Source: Bacillota bacterium (GTDB taxonomy: Bacteria > Bacillota > Clostridia > Lachnospirales > Lachnospiraceae). Taken from it: a stretch of 64,000 nt of DNA. A program made the translations under genes and the position numbers. Where the stretch lies: positions 40,564 to 104,563 of the forward strand of contig JAEYOY010000079.1 of NCBI GenBank assembly GCA_023411215.1, given 5' to 3'. This document shows, piece after piece, positions 1 to 8,502 of this stretch. The stretch's first letter is position 1. Every line of letters begins with the position of its first letter. The notes under the pieces are model-generated. The model saw only the letters and a program-made list of their open reading frames with translations, had not been told where the DNA came from and did no database searches.

Positions 1-344
1 GTCAAACCTGTCCCGAAGGTTGTTGTAAGAGCTGGGTTTTTCCTGCCTTCTACCTGAGGGAGACCGGCAGCTTGAGCCATTTCAATGATTGCTGTATTAT
101 TATATCTTGCGTAATAGGATTCCAGAGGCTCATGATATGGACCCGTTACCGAAACGTTGATCTTCTTTGCATTGAGAGCATGAAGAAAGCAATCAACAGT
201 TCCTTCTCCGCCATCTGCTACAGGAACTGTAACTGTTTCACAAGCGGGGTAAAACTCTTTCACTTTTGTGCTGATAATTTCACAAATTTCTATGGAACTC
301 ATAGTACCTTTAAACGAGTCAGGGATTATAATGCATTTTTTCAT
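1..344 (-). CDS. Glycerate kinase, partial (3' part outside window)
   Basis: Only the first 114 codons are visible; the gene runs off the left edge. The start is the ATG at 344, preceded on the minus strand by AGGAGG at 351-356. The N-terminus shows the glycerate kinase type 1 (GarK/GlxK) signatures DSFKGT (residues 9-14) and ADGGEGT (43-49). Such enzymes phosphorylate D-glycerate with ATP, feeding glycerate into lower glycolysis. It is read away from bL25 on the same strand, with a terminator between them, so it is probably a separate unit. Family assignment is firm; the exact product (2- or 3-phosphoglycerate) cannot be told. Confidence 0.9.
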   Translation of the reverse strand, partial: MKKCIIIPDSFKGTMSSIEICEIISTKVKEFYPACETVTVPVADGGEGTVDCFLHALNAKKINVSVTGPYHEPLESYYARYNNTAIIEMAQAAGLPQVEGRKNPALTTTFGTGL

Positions 345-520
345 TTTTTTCCTCCGATTAGTAATTGAATGTTTCGTTGGTTTTAGTATGTACATATATT
401 ATAGCAAAGTTTTATTATTATAAGAAGATTTTTTTCTTACTTTATGCGGTAATATAGCAAAATTAGTGTCGAGTGGTCAAGCTGTTAAGGTATACGAATG
501 AAGTTTGAGAAAGAAAAATA

Positions 521-560
521 AAAAGTCTCTAAACCTCACAAAATGGTTTAAAGACTTTTT
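521..560 (-). terminator. Rho-independent terminator after bL25 gene
   Basis: Arms at 521-535 and 545-560 pair over about 15 bp with one mismatch. On the minus strand the stem is followed by a T-rich run (TTTTTATTTTTC), as expected for a terminator of the gene at 625-1218. Confidence 0.75.
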
Positions 561-624
561 ATATGTATCCGTATATATGCGACAGACGCAAGCTGTCTAA
601 ATCGACTGGTTTACCGTTGGGGTA

Positions 625-1218
625 TTAAGCCTCATCTTTACCATAGACATTAGAGTCTTTTAGCATAGCATCTATAATGGAACCGACTAATAATTTATTA
701 TCAATTTCTAGTTTGATACTTTCAGCAAATTTAAGGTCGCCAACATATATATTATCACCAGAATTTAAATTTGAGACATCAACCTCAACCGAATCCGGTA
801 TATCGTTTGGTAAACCTAATACCGGTACCAGATCCATCAAGCGATTAAGTACTAACCGTTTCCCTTCAAGAAATTCTGTTCCTATATATTTAACGGCTAC
901 ATCTGCTTTTACAACTTCATTTAGTGAAACTTGCTGTAAGTCAACATGATGATAGTCATAATCCTTTGGATTAACTTGTATTTCCTTCACCATAACATCA
1001 TAACTATTTTGATCAGGACTAACCAATTTCATTACACAGTTTCGGCCATGCTTTTTAAGTGTTTTTTTGAATTCGTCCTTCTTTAATGTTATTGCAATGG
1101 ATTCGTCCCCTCTGTTATTAATATTTCCAATAAGATACCCATTTTTTTGTAAGAGCTTTTTTTCACCCTTACTAATTTTTCCTCGATTATCAAATGCTAA
1201 TGTAATTATTTCTGCCAT
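625..1218 (-). CDS. rplY: 50S ribosomal protein bL25 (general stress protein Ctc type)
   Basis: The 197-residue product has the two-domain TL5/CTC form of bL25: an N-terminal 5S-rRNA-binding beta barrel (about 1-90) and a C-terminal domain (about 95-185) with the family motif PDSVEVDVSNL. It binds 5S rRNA in the large subunit; in Bacillus the homologue is stress-induced. The ATG at 1218 has a good AGGAGGG site upstream. It is a single-gene unit closed by the hairpin at 521-560. The C-terminal region diverges from textbook Ctc, but no residue loss is evident. Confidence 0.9.
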   Translation of the reverse strand: MAEIITLAFDNRGKISKGEKKLLQKNGYLIGNINNRGDESIAITLKKDEFKKTLKKHGRNCVMKLVSPDQNSYDVMVKEIQVNPKDYDYHHVDLQQVSLNEVVKADVAVKYIGTEFLEGKRLVLNRLMDLVPVLGLPNDIPDSVEVDVSNLNSGDNIYVGDLKFAESIKLEIDNKLLVGSIIDAMLKDSNVYGKDEA

Positions 1219-1516
1219 TACTGACCCTCCTCATTTGAAAGTATTTTACTTTTGCTGCCAAAACAATCAATTATTCGTTAATTTTATTTTGTTTCGCGCA
1301 AAGTTATAAACATAGCTCATCTATATTTTAAATAAATAACTGAAAATGTCAAGTCAAATACATGAATTAAATAATAATTATAAAATAATAAGTATTAATA
1401 ACAGATAAATAGTTATTAAATGGATTAAAAAAGAAGTAAAATACATTAAAATGTAATTTTCGTAAAACAAAAGTGCAACATAATATTTTATTTAAGATAA
1501 ATAGCTTTTTTGTTTA
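1219..1516. other. Very AT-rich intergenic stretch
   Basis: This holds the upstream region of the bL25 gene (minus strand). I see no open reading frame with a ribosome binding site and no convincing hairpin. Confidence 0.4.
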
Positions 1517-1645
1517 AAAATACTAGGATGTGAAGCAAAATATCAAAGATTAAATCTAAGAGTAGTTGATGCATTTATGAAAGAGCGTAACCCTAAGTGT
1601 GAGAATTTTACAGATTTTTGGTTGTATGCCAGGTTTATGCAATAA
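1517..1645 (+). pseudogene. 3' remnant of an unrecognised gene
   Basis: An open frame ending at the TAA 1643-1645 encodes a tail with protein-like composition: LGCEAKYQRLNLRVVDAF, then a segment with KERNPKCENF and a C-terminal WLYARFMQ. There is no start codon with a ribosome binding site, and the frame degrades upstream in very AT-rich DNA. It may be the surviving end of a deleted gene. The family is not recognised, and it could be chance. Confidence 0.3.
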
Positions 1646-1758
1646 AGGTTTGTGATTGAATAATATTCGTCTATCTTATACAATAGAGATATAGAATCGC
1701 ATATTGATTAGCATGGATGTAACCTATCAGAAATTGTTCTTTAATAAGGAGATCGTTT

Positions 1759-2463
1759 ATGGAAAAATACAAATTAAAGATAATAGATATCGTAGAGGAA
1801 GCCGTCGGAATCAAATCCTATTACTTTGAGAAGCCGTCCGACTTAGATTGGTTAGAGGGTGCACATGTACATATCGGCCATATTGGTTATGATGAAGGAG
1901 AGCTCCCTAATAAAGCATTGGTTCGCCATATGTCTATTACTACCTTAGCCTGTGAGAATAAGATCGGGATCACCACAAGGGTTCCGGGAAGTAATTCACA
2001 GTTTAAGATGAAGCTGTCTGAGTTGAGAATAGGAGATGAAGTAATCTTCTTCAAGTTTGGTTCGAGAATGTATCTGAGGCGTATGAATCGTCCACTCATA
2101 CTTCTCTCCATGGGAGTAGGTATGGCTACCATTCGTCCTTTGTTACAAGCCTTTATTAATGATACATCGAACATTCCAGTCGTAATCAATGTGAATGTGA
2201 ATTCCACCGGGGAATTCCTTTTTCACAATGAGCTGGACCCATATACCGGTGATTCCTACATCAATTATTGGTTGAAATCGCGTCGTGACTTTATCAACCT
2301 ACTTTCAGGACTACCATATAAGGAAGAAGCAATCTTCTATCTTGTAGGAAGCGATGAATTTATGAAGGATAATATTGTGCTCCTGAATAGTATGGGGGTC
2401 CGTAATGAAGACATTATACTGGATAGAAAGGAAGAGAAGCTTAAGGACTATTTTATCGTATAA
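1759..2463 (+). CDS. Ferredoxin-reductase-like FAD oxidoreductase
   Basis: The 234-residue protein has the FNR-fold order: an N-terminal FAD-binding barrel (about 1-108) and a C-terminal NAD(P)-binding domain (about 110-234). RHMS at 56-59 matches the RxYS-type flavin motif with Met for Tyr, and SMGVGMATIRP (117-127) fits the pyridine nucleotide loop. There is no C-terminal 2Fe-2S domain, so electrons must pass to a separate partner. The start has GGAG upstream (1750-1753). It converges on the rubrerythrin operon across a shared terminator; a link to that oxygen-defence pathway is only inferred from position. Confidence 0.8.
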   Translation: MEKYKLKIIDIVEEAVGIKSYYFEKPSDLDWLEGAHVHIGHIGYDEGELPNKALVRHMSITTLACENKIGITTRVPGSNSQFKMKLSELRIGDEVIFFKFGSRMYLRRMNRPLILLSMGVGMATIRPLLQAFINDTSNIPVVINVNVNSTGEFLFHNELDPYTGDSYINYWLKSRRDFINLLSGLPYKEEAIFYLVGSDEFMKDNIVLLNSMGVRNEDIILDRKEEKLKDYFIV

Positions 2464-2488
2464 GAGATGCCAAAGAACCCTTGACTAA

Positions 2489-2532
2489 GAATAGAACGAG
2501 GTGAAGCTTTTCAGCTTCACCTCGTTCTATTC
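2489..2532. terminator. Strong bidirectional hairpin terminator
   Basis: An 18-bp inverted repeat (AATAGAACGAGGTGAAGC and its complement) closes a 6-base loop between two convergent genes. Its A-rich and T-rich flanks suit termination from either side. Confidence 0.8.
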
Positions 2533-2577
2533 TCTGTGTCAAGGTTGATCTCTCCCAGTTCGGAGGAGATATGTATC

Positions 2578-3072
2578 CTAGTACTTAATAAATTTGGAGC
2601 CGGGTACTCCGCAAATCACACATTTATCGGGAACGGAAGTCTCAATATTACCGCATACCGGACAGAGATAGTAGAATACTTCCTCAGTCTCTCCCAGGCT
2701 GTTCAGAGCATCGGTATAAAGCTTGGCATGGACTGCTTCTGCCTTCATTGCAAAGTTGAAGGTTGGCATAACTTGATTAAGACCTTCCTGCTCGGCGATT
2801 GCCAGGAACTCCGGATACATACTGGTTGCCTCATGGGTCTCACCGGCAATGGCTTCCTTCAGATTCTCTTCCGTTGTTTTTATCTTACCGGCCAATTCAA
2901 ATTCCTTTAAGGCATGAATTGTCTCTGCATCTGCTGCACACTTAAATAATTTGGCAGCATTGGCATATCCATCCTTCTCTGCCTTTTTGGCATAAGCTAA
3001 GTATTTACGATTTGCCTGAGATTCTCCTGCAAATGCTTCCATCAGATTCTTTAATGTCCTGTTATCGTCCAT
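2578..3072 (-). CDS. rbr: Rubrerythrin
   Basis: The 164-residue protein pairs a ferritin-like diiron domain (about 1-125) with a C-terminal rubredoxin-like domain. Diiron ligands are seen in ETIH (50-53) and EAVH (112-115) plus E17 and E78. The rubredoxin cysteines are CPVC (137-140) and CVIC (151-154). Rubrerythrins reduce hydrogen peroxide to water with electrons from rubredoxin or NADH systems. It lies 17 bases downstream of the superoxide reductase gene on the same strand, so the pair removes superoxide and then the peroxide made from it. The ATG has GGAGG upstream. Confidence 0.96.
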   Translation of the reverse strand: MDDNRTLKNLMEAFAGESQANRKYLAYAKKAEKDGYANAAKLFKCAADAETIHALKEFELAGKIKTTEENLKEAIAGETHEATSMYPEFLAIAEQEGLNQVMPTFNFAMKAEAVHAKLYTDALNSLGETEEVFYYLCPVCGNIETSVPDKCVICGVPGSKFIKY

Positions 3073-3089
3073 TCTGAAGCCTCCTATAA

Positions 3090-3482
3090 TTAGTCGTTAT
3101 ACTCGGCCATCCAAAGACCGTGCAGGTTGCAATATGCATAAGCCCTTTTTACCTTATCATCCTTCGTAAGTGCAAATTCCAGATAAGGCTTGTCATTTGG
3201 CATAAGTGGTTTGCGTTGTCCGCCCTTCTCTGTCATCAGGTAGACCCATCCAATGAAATGTTCTTCTGTCATCGGGTGTGGGACAGAGCCAATCTCGATG
3301 GTAACGGTATTCCCCTCAACCTTTATTACCGGAATGTGCTTCTCAACAGCTGCTTCCACGGTGTTGGGAACTAATTCTGACATCTCCTCACCACAGCATA
3401 CCAGCGGTACACCAGCATTATTAATTAGCCCAATCGTGTTGCCGCATTTCTTACAGGTATAAAACTTTTGCTCCTTCTTCAT
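3090..3482 (-). CDS. dfx: Desulfoferrodoxin (superoxide reductase)
   Basis: A longer frame opens at 3623, but I take the ATG at 3482: it has GGAAGG upstream, gives the normal 130-residue family length, and the promoter overlaps the longer version. Residues 1-36 form a desulforedoxin domain with Cys10, Cys13, Cys29 and Cys30. The C-terminal neelaredoxin-like domain keeps EKHIP (47-51), His69, His75 and the CNLHGLW segment (Cys118, His121) that bind the catalytic iron. The enzyme reduces superoxide to peroxide without releasing oxygen. It is first in an operon with rubrerythrin. Confidence 0.95.
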   Translation of the reverse strand: MKKEQKFYTCKKCGNTIGLINNAGVPLVCCGEEMSELVPNTVEAAVEKHIPVIKVEGNTVTIEIGSVPHPMTEEHFIGWVYLMTEKGGQRKPLMPNDKPYLEFALTKDDKVKRAYAYCNLHGLWMAEYND

Positions 3483-3594
3483 CTTCGTACCTTCCTTTCT
3501 AGAGATAACTAATCTGTGTCCTTTTAAAGTACCTTTTGATCCATAAAATGATAGGCTGTCTTTGAGTAAGACAGGATAACACACATCTTCCTTT

Positions 3595-3623
3595 ATTATA
3601 TAGTTAATTTCGAATTTGTTCAA
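3595..3623 (-). promoter_or_regulatory. Sigma-A type promoter of dfx-rbr
   Basis: On the minus strand TTGAAC (3618-3623) and TATAAT (3595-3600) are separated by 17 bases. It lies about 115 bases before the chosen dfx start. Confidence 0.65.
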
Positions 3624-3683
3624 TCCTTCAAAGGTATTTAATCATGTCATTATCCGATAGCGACAAATTAATATTTGTTCAAA

Positions 3684-3712
3684 TTGAAACATTTCAATAT
3701 AGCAACTATAAT
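3684..3712 (+). promoter_or_regulatory. Sigma-A type promoter of the mannitol locus
   Basis: TTGAAA (3684-3689), 17-base spacer, TATAAT (3707-3712), 90 bases before the mtlA start. A MtlR-activated promoter would normally have a weaker -35; this one looks fairly complete. Confidence 0.6.
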
Positions 3713-3801
3713 TAAATTATCTTAAGAAGATGATTGGCCAATCAGTTCTTCAGAAATACAAACTAACAATCTATTTTTGAAGTGAGAGGGTAGAATTAAC
3801 T

Positions 3802-5178
3802 ATGAAGGAAAAAATTCAGGCATTTGGTAGATTTTTTAGCGGTATGGTATTACCAAACATAGGTGCATTTATTGCATGGGGTATAATCACTACATTATTC
3901 ATATCAGTAGGTTGGATTCCGAATGAGAGCCTTGCTGCATTAGTTGATCCAATGGCTAAGATGCTTCTTCCCCTTTTGATTGCTTATACAGGCGGTCAGG
4001 TGATCTATGGTCACAGAGGTGGTGTTATTGGTGCGATTGCAACAATGGGTCTTATCGTAGGCTCTTCCGTTCCAATGTTCTTAGGCGCAATGCTGATGGG
4101 ACCGTTCAGTGCATTTATCATCAAGAAATTCGATAAATTATTCGAGGGTAAGATTAGAGCAGGCTTTGAGATGCTTGTTAATAACTTCTCCCTTGGTATC
4201 ATCGGCGCGATATTAACAATTATTTCGTTAAAGGCAATCAGCCCAATCGTTACTGCTTTGAATAGCGTAATGGAAGCGGGTGTAGGCTTCTTCGTAGACA
4301 ACAAATTACTTCCGCTTGCAAGTATTTTCATTGAGCCCGCGAAGGTATTATTCTTAAACAACGCATTAAATCATGGAATTTTAACCCCCCTTGGAATGGA
4401 GCAGGTTGATAAGGTTGGTAAATCCATATTCTTCCTGTTGGAAGCAAACCCCGGTCCCGGACTTGGTATCTTACTTGCTTGCTTAATCGCGGGTAAGGGT
4501 ATGATCAAGAGTTCTGCTCCCGGCGCTATCGTAATTCATTTCTTTGGTGGAATCCATGAGATATATTTCCCTTATATATTAGCAAATCCGGCACTTATTT
4601 TAGCAGTTATTGCCGGTGGAGCTAGTGGTGTATTAACTAACACTGTATTAGGTGGCGGCTTGATCGGACCTGCATCTCCGGGCAGTATCCTCGCAGTAGT
4701 AGCAATGATTCCCAGAGGTGGACATATAGCAGTACTTCTCAGTGTATTAATCTCTGCAGCAGTATCCTGTGCGGTTGCAATTCCTTTATTAAGAATCTTT
4801 GGTAAGGATGAGGATATCAATGCGGCTAAGGCTAAGGTTCAGCAGATGAAGAGCGAATCAAAAGGCATTACCACCAATGTTAAGGTTGATGCAAAGGATG
4901 TTAATACCATTGTATTTGCTTGTGACGCAGGAATGGGTTCCAGTGCTATGGGTGCTACCATACTGAAGAAGAAGCTGACCGAAGCAGGACTGGGTAATAT
5001 TAATGTAATTCATACTCCGGTATCATCAATCCCTGCAGATTCACAAATCATCGTAACTCATACAGCATTGAAGGAAAGAGCTGCAAAAAGCAATCCAAAC
5101 GCTAAGTTAGTATTGATTACGAATTTCATGGCTGCACCGGAATATGATCAACTGGTGAATGAATTAAAAAACAACTAA
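3802..5178 (+). CDS. mtlA: PTS mannitol-type transporter, enzyme IICB
   Basis: The 458-residue protein has a hydrophobic IIC channel (about 1-340) with the GGIHEIYFPY motif near residue 250, and a C-terminal IIB domain whose loop FACDAGMGSS carries the phosphorylated Cys374. It takes up a hexitol, probably mannitol, and phosphorylates it to mannitol 1-phosphate. It lacks the fused IIA domain of the E. coli protein; the IIA is encoded separately at 8001. It is the first gene of the PTS locus, behind a promoter at 3684. Mannitol as substrate rests on overall similarity to MtlA. Confidence 0.93.
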   Translation: MKEKIQAFGRFFSGMVLPNIGAFIAWGIITTLFISVGWIPNESLAALVDPMAKMLLPLLIAYTGGQVIYGHRGGVIGAIATMGLIVGSSVPMFLGAMLMGPFSAFIIKKFDKLFEGKIRAGFEMLVNNFSLGIIGAILTIISLKAISPIVTALNSVMEAGVGFFVDNKLLPLASIFIEPAKVLFLNNALNHGILTPLGMEQVDKVGKSIFFLLEANPGPGLGILLACLIAGKGMIKSSAPGAIVIHFFGGIHEIYFPYILANPALILAVIAGGASGVLTNTVLGGGLIGPASPGSILAVVAMIPRGGHIAVLLSVLISAAVSCAVAIPLLRIFGKDEDINAAKAKVQQMKSESKGITTNVKVDAKDVNTIVFACDAGMGSSAMGATILKKKLTEAGLGNINVIHTPVSSIPADSQIIVTHTALKERAAKSNPNAKLVLITNFMAAPEYDQLVNELKNN

Positions 5179-5322
5179 TCCTCCATTATATTGGGGAATA
5201 TAATGACTGATTAAAATCTGTATTAGTTTATTACAATACGCACGAAAAGCGGTGTCACTGCCGCTGTTCGTGCGTTGAAGTATTTCTATTATTAATACAG
5301 CAAAGCAGGTTTTAGCTTTTGC

Positions 5323-5606
5323 CTGATAGGATTGTAGTGTCAAAAGCCTATTTAAATATAGTCACGTCAATTCGCACAATTGATATTTTGATTGCATAAT
5401 GCAGAATATAATTCGTTCGCAACACGCTTTCGCTTGGATGAGTCACGTAGTGGTACATAAGGCCCTTAAAAACAGGACCTAAGTACCAACGGTCTCATAC
5501 AGTTGCTCATCGAATATATTCCGCATCATGCTTAAGTTGAAGTGCAGATGTGCTAATTGACGTGTATAAGTTACTAGTATGGCTTTTGACACTCCAATCC
5601 TCATAG
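5323..5606. repeat. Long full-length hairpin repeat, copy 1 (family I)
   Basis: The 284-base stretch folds on itself: GTGTCAAAAGCC at 5336-5347 pairs with GGCTTTTGACAC at 5581-5592, CACGTCAATT (5363-5372) with the complementary AATTGACGTG (5554-5563), and pairing continues with bulges to a short loop around 5470. The core around 5415-5461 (CGCAACACGCTTTCGCTTGG then ATGAGTCACGTA) recurs at 40354-40400. It lies between mtlA and mtlR, so it could act as a processing site or attenuator, or simply be a MITE-like insertion. A separate smaller hairpin at 5239-5274 precedes it. Confidence 0.75.
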
Positions 5607-5636
5607 AAAATTGCCTACGGCAGGATGGAGGAAGTT

Positions 5637-7736
5637 ATGATTTTTACACCGCGTCTTCGACAAATATTATTAATATTATTAAAGGAAGACCAGATCATAT
5701 CCGTGAAGAAATTGGCGGATGAGATTAAGGTTAGTAAAAGAACAGTACAAAGAGAACTGGAATTGGTCGGGTCTTCTTTGAATCAATATCATATTGCACT
5801 CCAGACAAGAACCGGTACTGGAATATGGCTGCAGGGTGAGGAAGAAGATAAGCGGAATCTATATGAACTGCTTCGGGCGGAAGATACCGTCGATTCCGGT
5901 GACAAGGATAATCGCAGAAAGCGTCTGATTCTGGAGATACTTCGCGACCGAACCCCTAAGAAGCTTTATTATTATGCTAATATTTTTGATGTAAGTGAAG
6001 CCACAATAAGCAATGACATGGAGGCTTTGGTGAGCTGGTTTCGTCAATTTAACCTTTCCATTATCCGCAGACAGGGCTATGGTGTTGCTCTTGAGGGCAG
6101 CGAAAAGGACTATCGGTTGGCGGTTCGTAAATTCGTGGATGAGAATTCAGATAATAAGATAATTAAGAGCTTTACCGAGGAGAATGAACGTAATATTATC
6201 GATATATTAAAGGATAAAGAAGGACCAAATATCTACTCCTTGTTAAATAATGATATTCTGAATCGAGTTGTAATCTGTTTTCAGAGTATTAGGGACAAAC
6301 GACTGACCAGATTAACGGAGAACTCCTATATCGGATTGATTTTGCATGTAACGATTGCTGTAAATCGGATCTTACAACAAGAGATAATCGAGCCGAATGA
6401 TGAGCTCTTAGAAAAGCTGGTAAAGAACGAAGATTATAATTTGGCCACCCATATTGCAAGCTCGCTAGAGGAGGAATTCCAGATCGATATTCCCGATATT
6501 GAGATTGCTTATATCCTGCTGCATATCAAGGGTTCCAAATTACAATATATAGATGAAGATGAGCTTGAGACAGAGAATCAGAGAGAAAGACAGGAAATCT
6601 TAAGCTTCATTAATGATATGATCGACGCCTATGACGAGGAGATCGCCTATGATCTTAAGCTGGATGAAGAATTTATTGCCGGGTTACTGACTCATCTACA
6701 GCCGACCTTTGTCAGGCTCCGCAATAATATGATTATTACCAATCCATTGCTTCACCAGATTAAAGAAACCTATCCGGGTATTTATGAGAAAAGTAAGCGG
6801 GTTGGAAGATTGATTACGGATCGTTACGGTTTTACGGTTCCCGACGAGGAAATCGGCTTTCTGGCAATGCACTTTGGCGCTGCCAGCGTTCGATTAGAGA
6901 ATAACCGTGAAAGCAAGCGAAGAGTAGACATCGGCATTGTGTGTGCCAGCGGTATCGGTATCTCCAGACTCATGCACTCTAAGCTGAAACGCTTTCTGAA
7001 GGACAGTGCAGAGCTTGTTACCTTTGGTAAAGAGGATCTAACACCACTGCAGTTGAAAAAGATGGATTTTCTGATCTCCAGCATCAATCTGGATGAGATT
7101 GATGCCGATGTGGTACGGGTCAGCCCTTTGCTGCTGGAGAATGATCTGGAGCGAATAGAGGCAAAGGTTCGGGTATATGCTAAGACGCCCAAGTCCACCG
7201 AGGTGGAGAATGATTTCACAAATCAGTTGGAACAGGTGAATTACACGGTCACACAGATACGCTATATTATCAATGAATTCCAATGCATGAAGGTGAGCAG
7301 CCATATATCCTTTGATGAGTTGTTGGTAGCTATCTCCGAGAGACTCACATCCTACAATGAGAAACGCCTGATAATTCAAGAGGATATAAAGAATAGAGAG
7401 AAGATTGCCTCCCAGATCATTCCGGAATATGATTTTGCCCTACTCCATAGCAGGACTAAGGGTATAATGAGACCCTGCTTTTCGGTGTGCTTAACGAAGG
7501 AGCTTGGAGCGTATCGGGATCCTTATTTTAAGAATATCCGAGCCGTGATTATCATGCTGATTCCGGAGGATGACCATCTGGAGGAGAACACGAGCATTAT
7601 GGGATATCTGAGCAGTAAGCTGGTAGAGACCAATGAGTTTCTGAACACCATTTTTACCGGAGATAGAGATAATATTCGTACCTTTATTACGATGGAATTA
7701 AAGAGATACTTCAGTCTATATCTGGACCGGGTATAG
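5637..7736 (+). CDS. mtlR: MtlR-type PRD transcriptional activator
   Basis: I choose the ATG at 5637, which has GGAGG (5627-5631) upstream, over the ATG at 5625. The 699-residue protein has an N-terminal helix-turn-helix (about 1-60), a second HTH, two PTS regulation domains (about 180-395), a IIB-like domain with Cys436 in IVCASGIGIS, and a C-terminal IIA-like domain with a His in ALLHSRTKG. Such regulators are switched by phosphorylation from HPr and the transporter IIB and activate the hexitol operon. Its position between IICB and IIA supports this role. Confidence 0.88.
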   Translation: MIFTPRLRQILLILLKEDQIISVKKLADEIKVSKRTVQRELELVGSSLNQYHIALQTRTGTGIWLQGEEEDKRNLYELLRAEDTVDSGDKDNRRKRLILEILRDRTPKKLYYYANIFDVSEATISNDMEALVSWFRQFNLSIIRRQGYGVALEGSEKDYRLAVRKFVDENSDNKIIKSFTEENERNIIDILKDKEGPNIYSLLNNDILNRVVICFQSIRDKRLTRLTENSYIGLILHVTIAVNRILQQEIIEPNDELLEKLVKNEDYNLATHIASSLEEEFQIDIPDIEIAYILLHIKGSKLQYIDEDELETENQRERQEILSFINDMIDAYDEEIAYDLKLDEEFIAGLLTHLQPTFVRLRNNMIITNPLLHQIKETYPGIYEKSKRVGRLITDRYGFTVPDEEIGFLAMHFGAASVRLENNRESKRRVDIGIVCASGIGISRLMHSKLKRFLKDSAELVTFGKEDLTPLQLKKMDFLISSINLDEIDADVVRVSPLLLENDLERIEAKVRVYAKTPKSTEVENDFTNQLEQVNYTVTQIRYIINEFQCMKVSSHISFDELLVAISERLTSYNEKRLIIQEDIKNREKIASQIIPEYDFALLHSRTKGIMRPCFSVCLTKELGAYRDPYFKNIRAVIIMLIPEDDHLEENTSIMGYLSSKLVETNEFLNTIFTGDRDNIRTFITMELKRYFSLYLDRV

Positions 7737-7840
7737 CTGACTTTTAGAAATGTCGCTAATGGATGGTGTCAAACTCATATTTGTAATGTTTGATATTAAG
7801 ATAGTGTTGAGTCTATAATGGAATCAGATAAAGGAAAGAA

Positions 7841-7929
7841 AGTAACAAGAGATAGAAGATAACAAGAGATAGACAGACAGTAATAAAAGATAGACAGTAA
7901 CAAAAGATTGACAGTAACATGAGATAAAA
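7841..7929. repeat. Degenerate tandem repeat before the IIA gene
   Basis: Five copies of a 17-20 base purine-rich unit, roughly AGTAACAAGAGATAGAC, follow each other (starting near 7841, 7859, 7879, 7896 and 7913). The unit starts are about 17-20 bases apart, so they do not lie strictly on one helix face. They occupy the 264-base gap between mtlR and the IIA gene, where an MtlR-dependent promoter could lie. Confidence 0.6.
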
Positions 7930-8000
7930 AAATCAGGATAATTACAACCGAGCATAGGATACTTAGCTTGAGGATTTACTAGATAGAAAGGGTTAGACAG

Positions 8001-8423
8001 ATGGAATTGTTGCAGAGAAAAAATATTTTAGTTAATTGTAAAGCAAAGGAGAAAGAAGCGGTCATCCGCGAAATAGGTCAGGTATTATGTGATAGCGGAT
8101 ATGTGGAAGTAGGCTATATTGAAGGTATGTTAGAGAGAGAAAATTCCTTCTCCACCAATATTGGTAACCAAATTGCTATTCCTCATGGAGTTGAAGCTGC
8201 AAAAAGCAAAATAAAGAGTTCCGGCATCGCAGTCATGGTATTCCCGGAGGGTACGCTGTGGAATGATGAGAAGGTTAGCATTGTAATCGGAATTGCTGCA
8301 AAAGGGGAAGAGCATCTGGATATTCTGGCGAATATAGCAGATAAATTATCGACAGAAGAAGCGGTTGCTAAGATGCTGCACAGCAGTGTGGATGAGATTT
8401 ACAGCATATTCACAGGGAAATAA
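8001..8423 (+). CDS. mtlF: PTS mannitol-type enzyme IIA
   Basis: The 140-residue protein is a complete stand-alone IIA of the mannitol/fructose type. The phospho-accepting histidine is His62 in NQIAIPHGVEAA. It receives phosphate from HPr and gives it to Cys374 of the IICB. The start has AAAGGG upstream (7987-7992). It follows the regulator gene after a 264-base gap with tandem repeats and precedes fruK by 79 bases. Confidence 0.92.
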   Translation: MELLQRKNILVNCKAKEKEAVIREIGQVLCDSGYVEVGYIEGMLERENSFSTNIGNQIAIPHGVEAAKSKIKSSGIAVMVFPEGTLWNDEKVSIVIGIAAKGEEHLDILANIADKLSTEEAVAKMLHSSVDEIYSIFTGK

Positions 8424-8502
8424 ACCGATTATTAAAGTTAGCTCGAAGTAGAGCATAGCAGGGATGTGAATTTATACTCCTGCGGTATGATGGAGGTAAT
8501 AA

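Noticed and set aside
3483..3623. N-terminal extension of desulfoferrodoxin
   Set aside because: The extension has no family similarity and overlaps the predicted promoter; the internal ATG has a ribosome binding site.
5239..5274. Classical terminator after mtlA
   Set aside because: The 14-bp stem has one mismatch and no T run on either side, so termination is doubtful; it may be an mRNA-stabilising hairpin.
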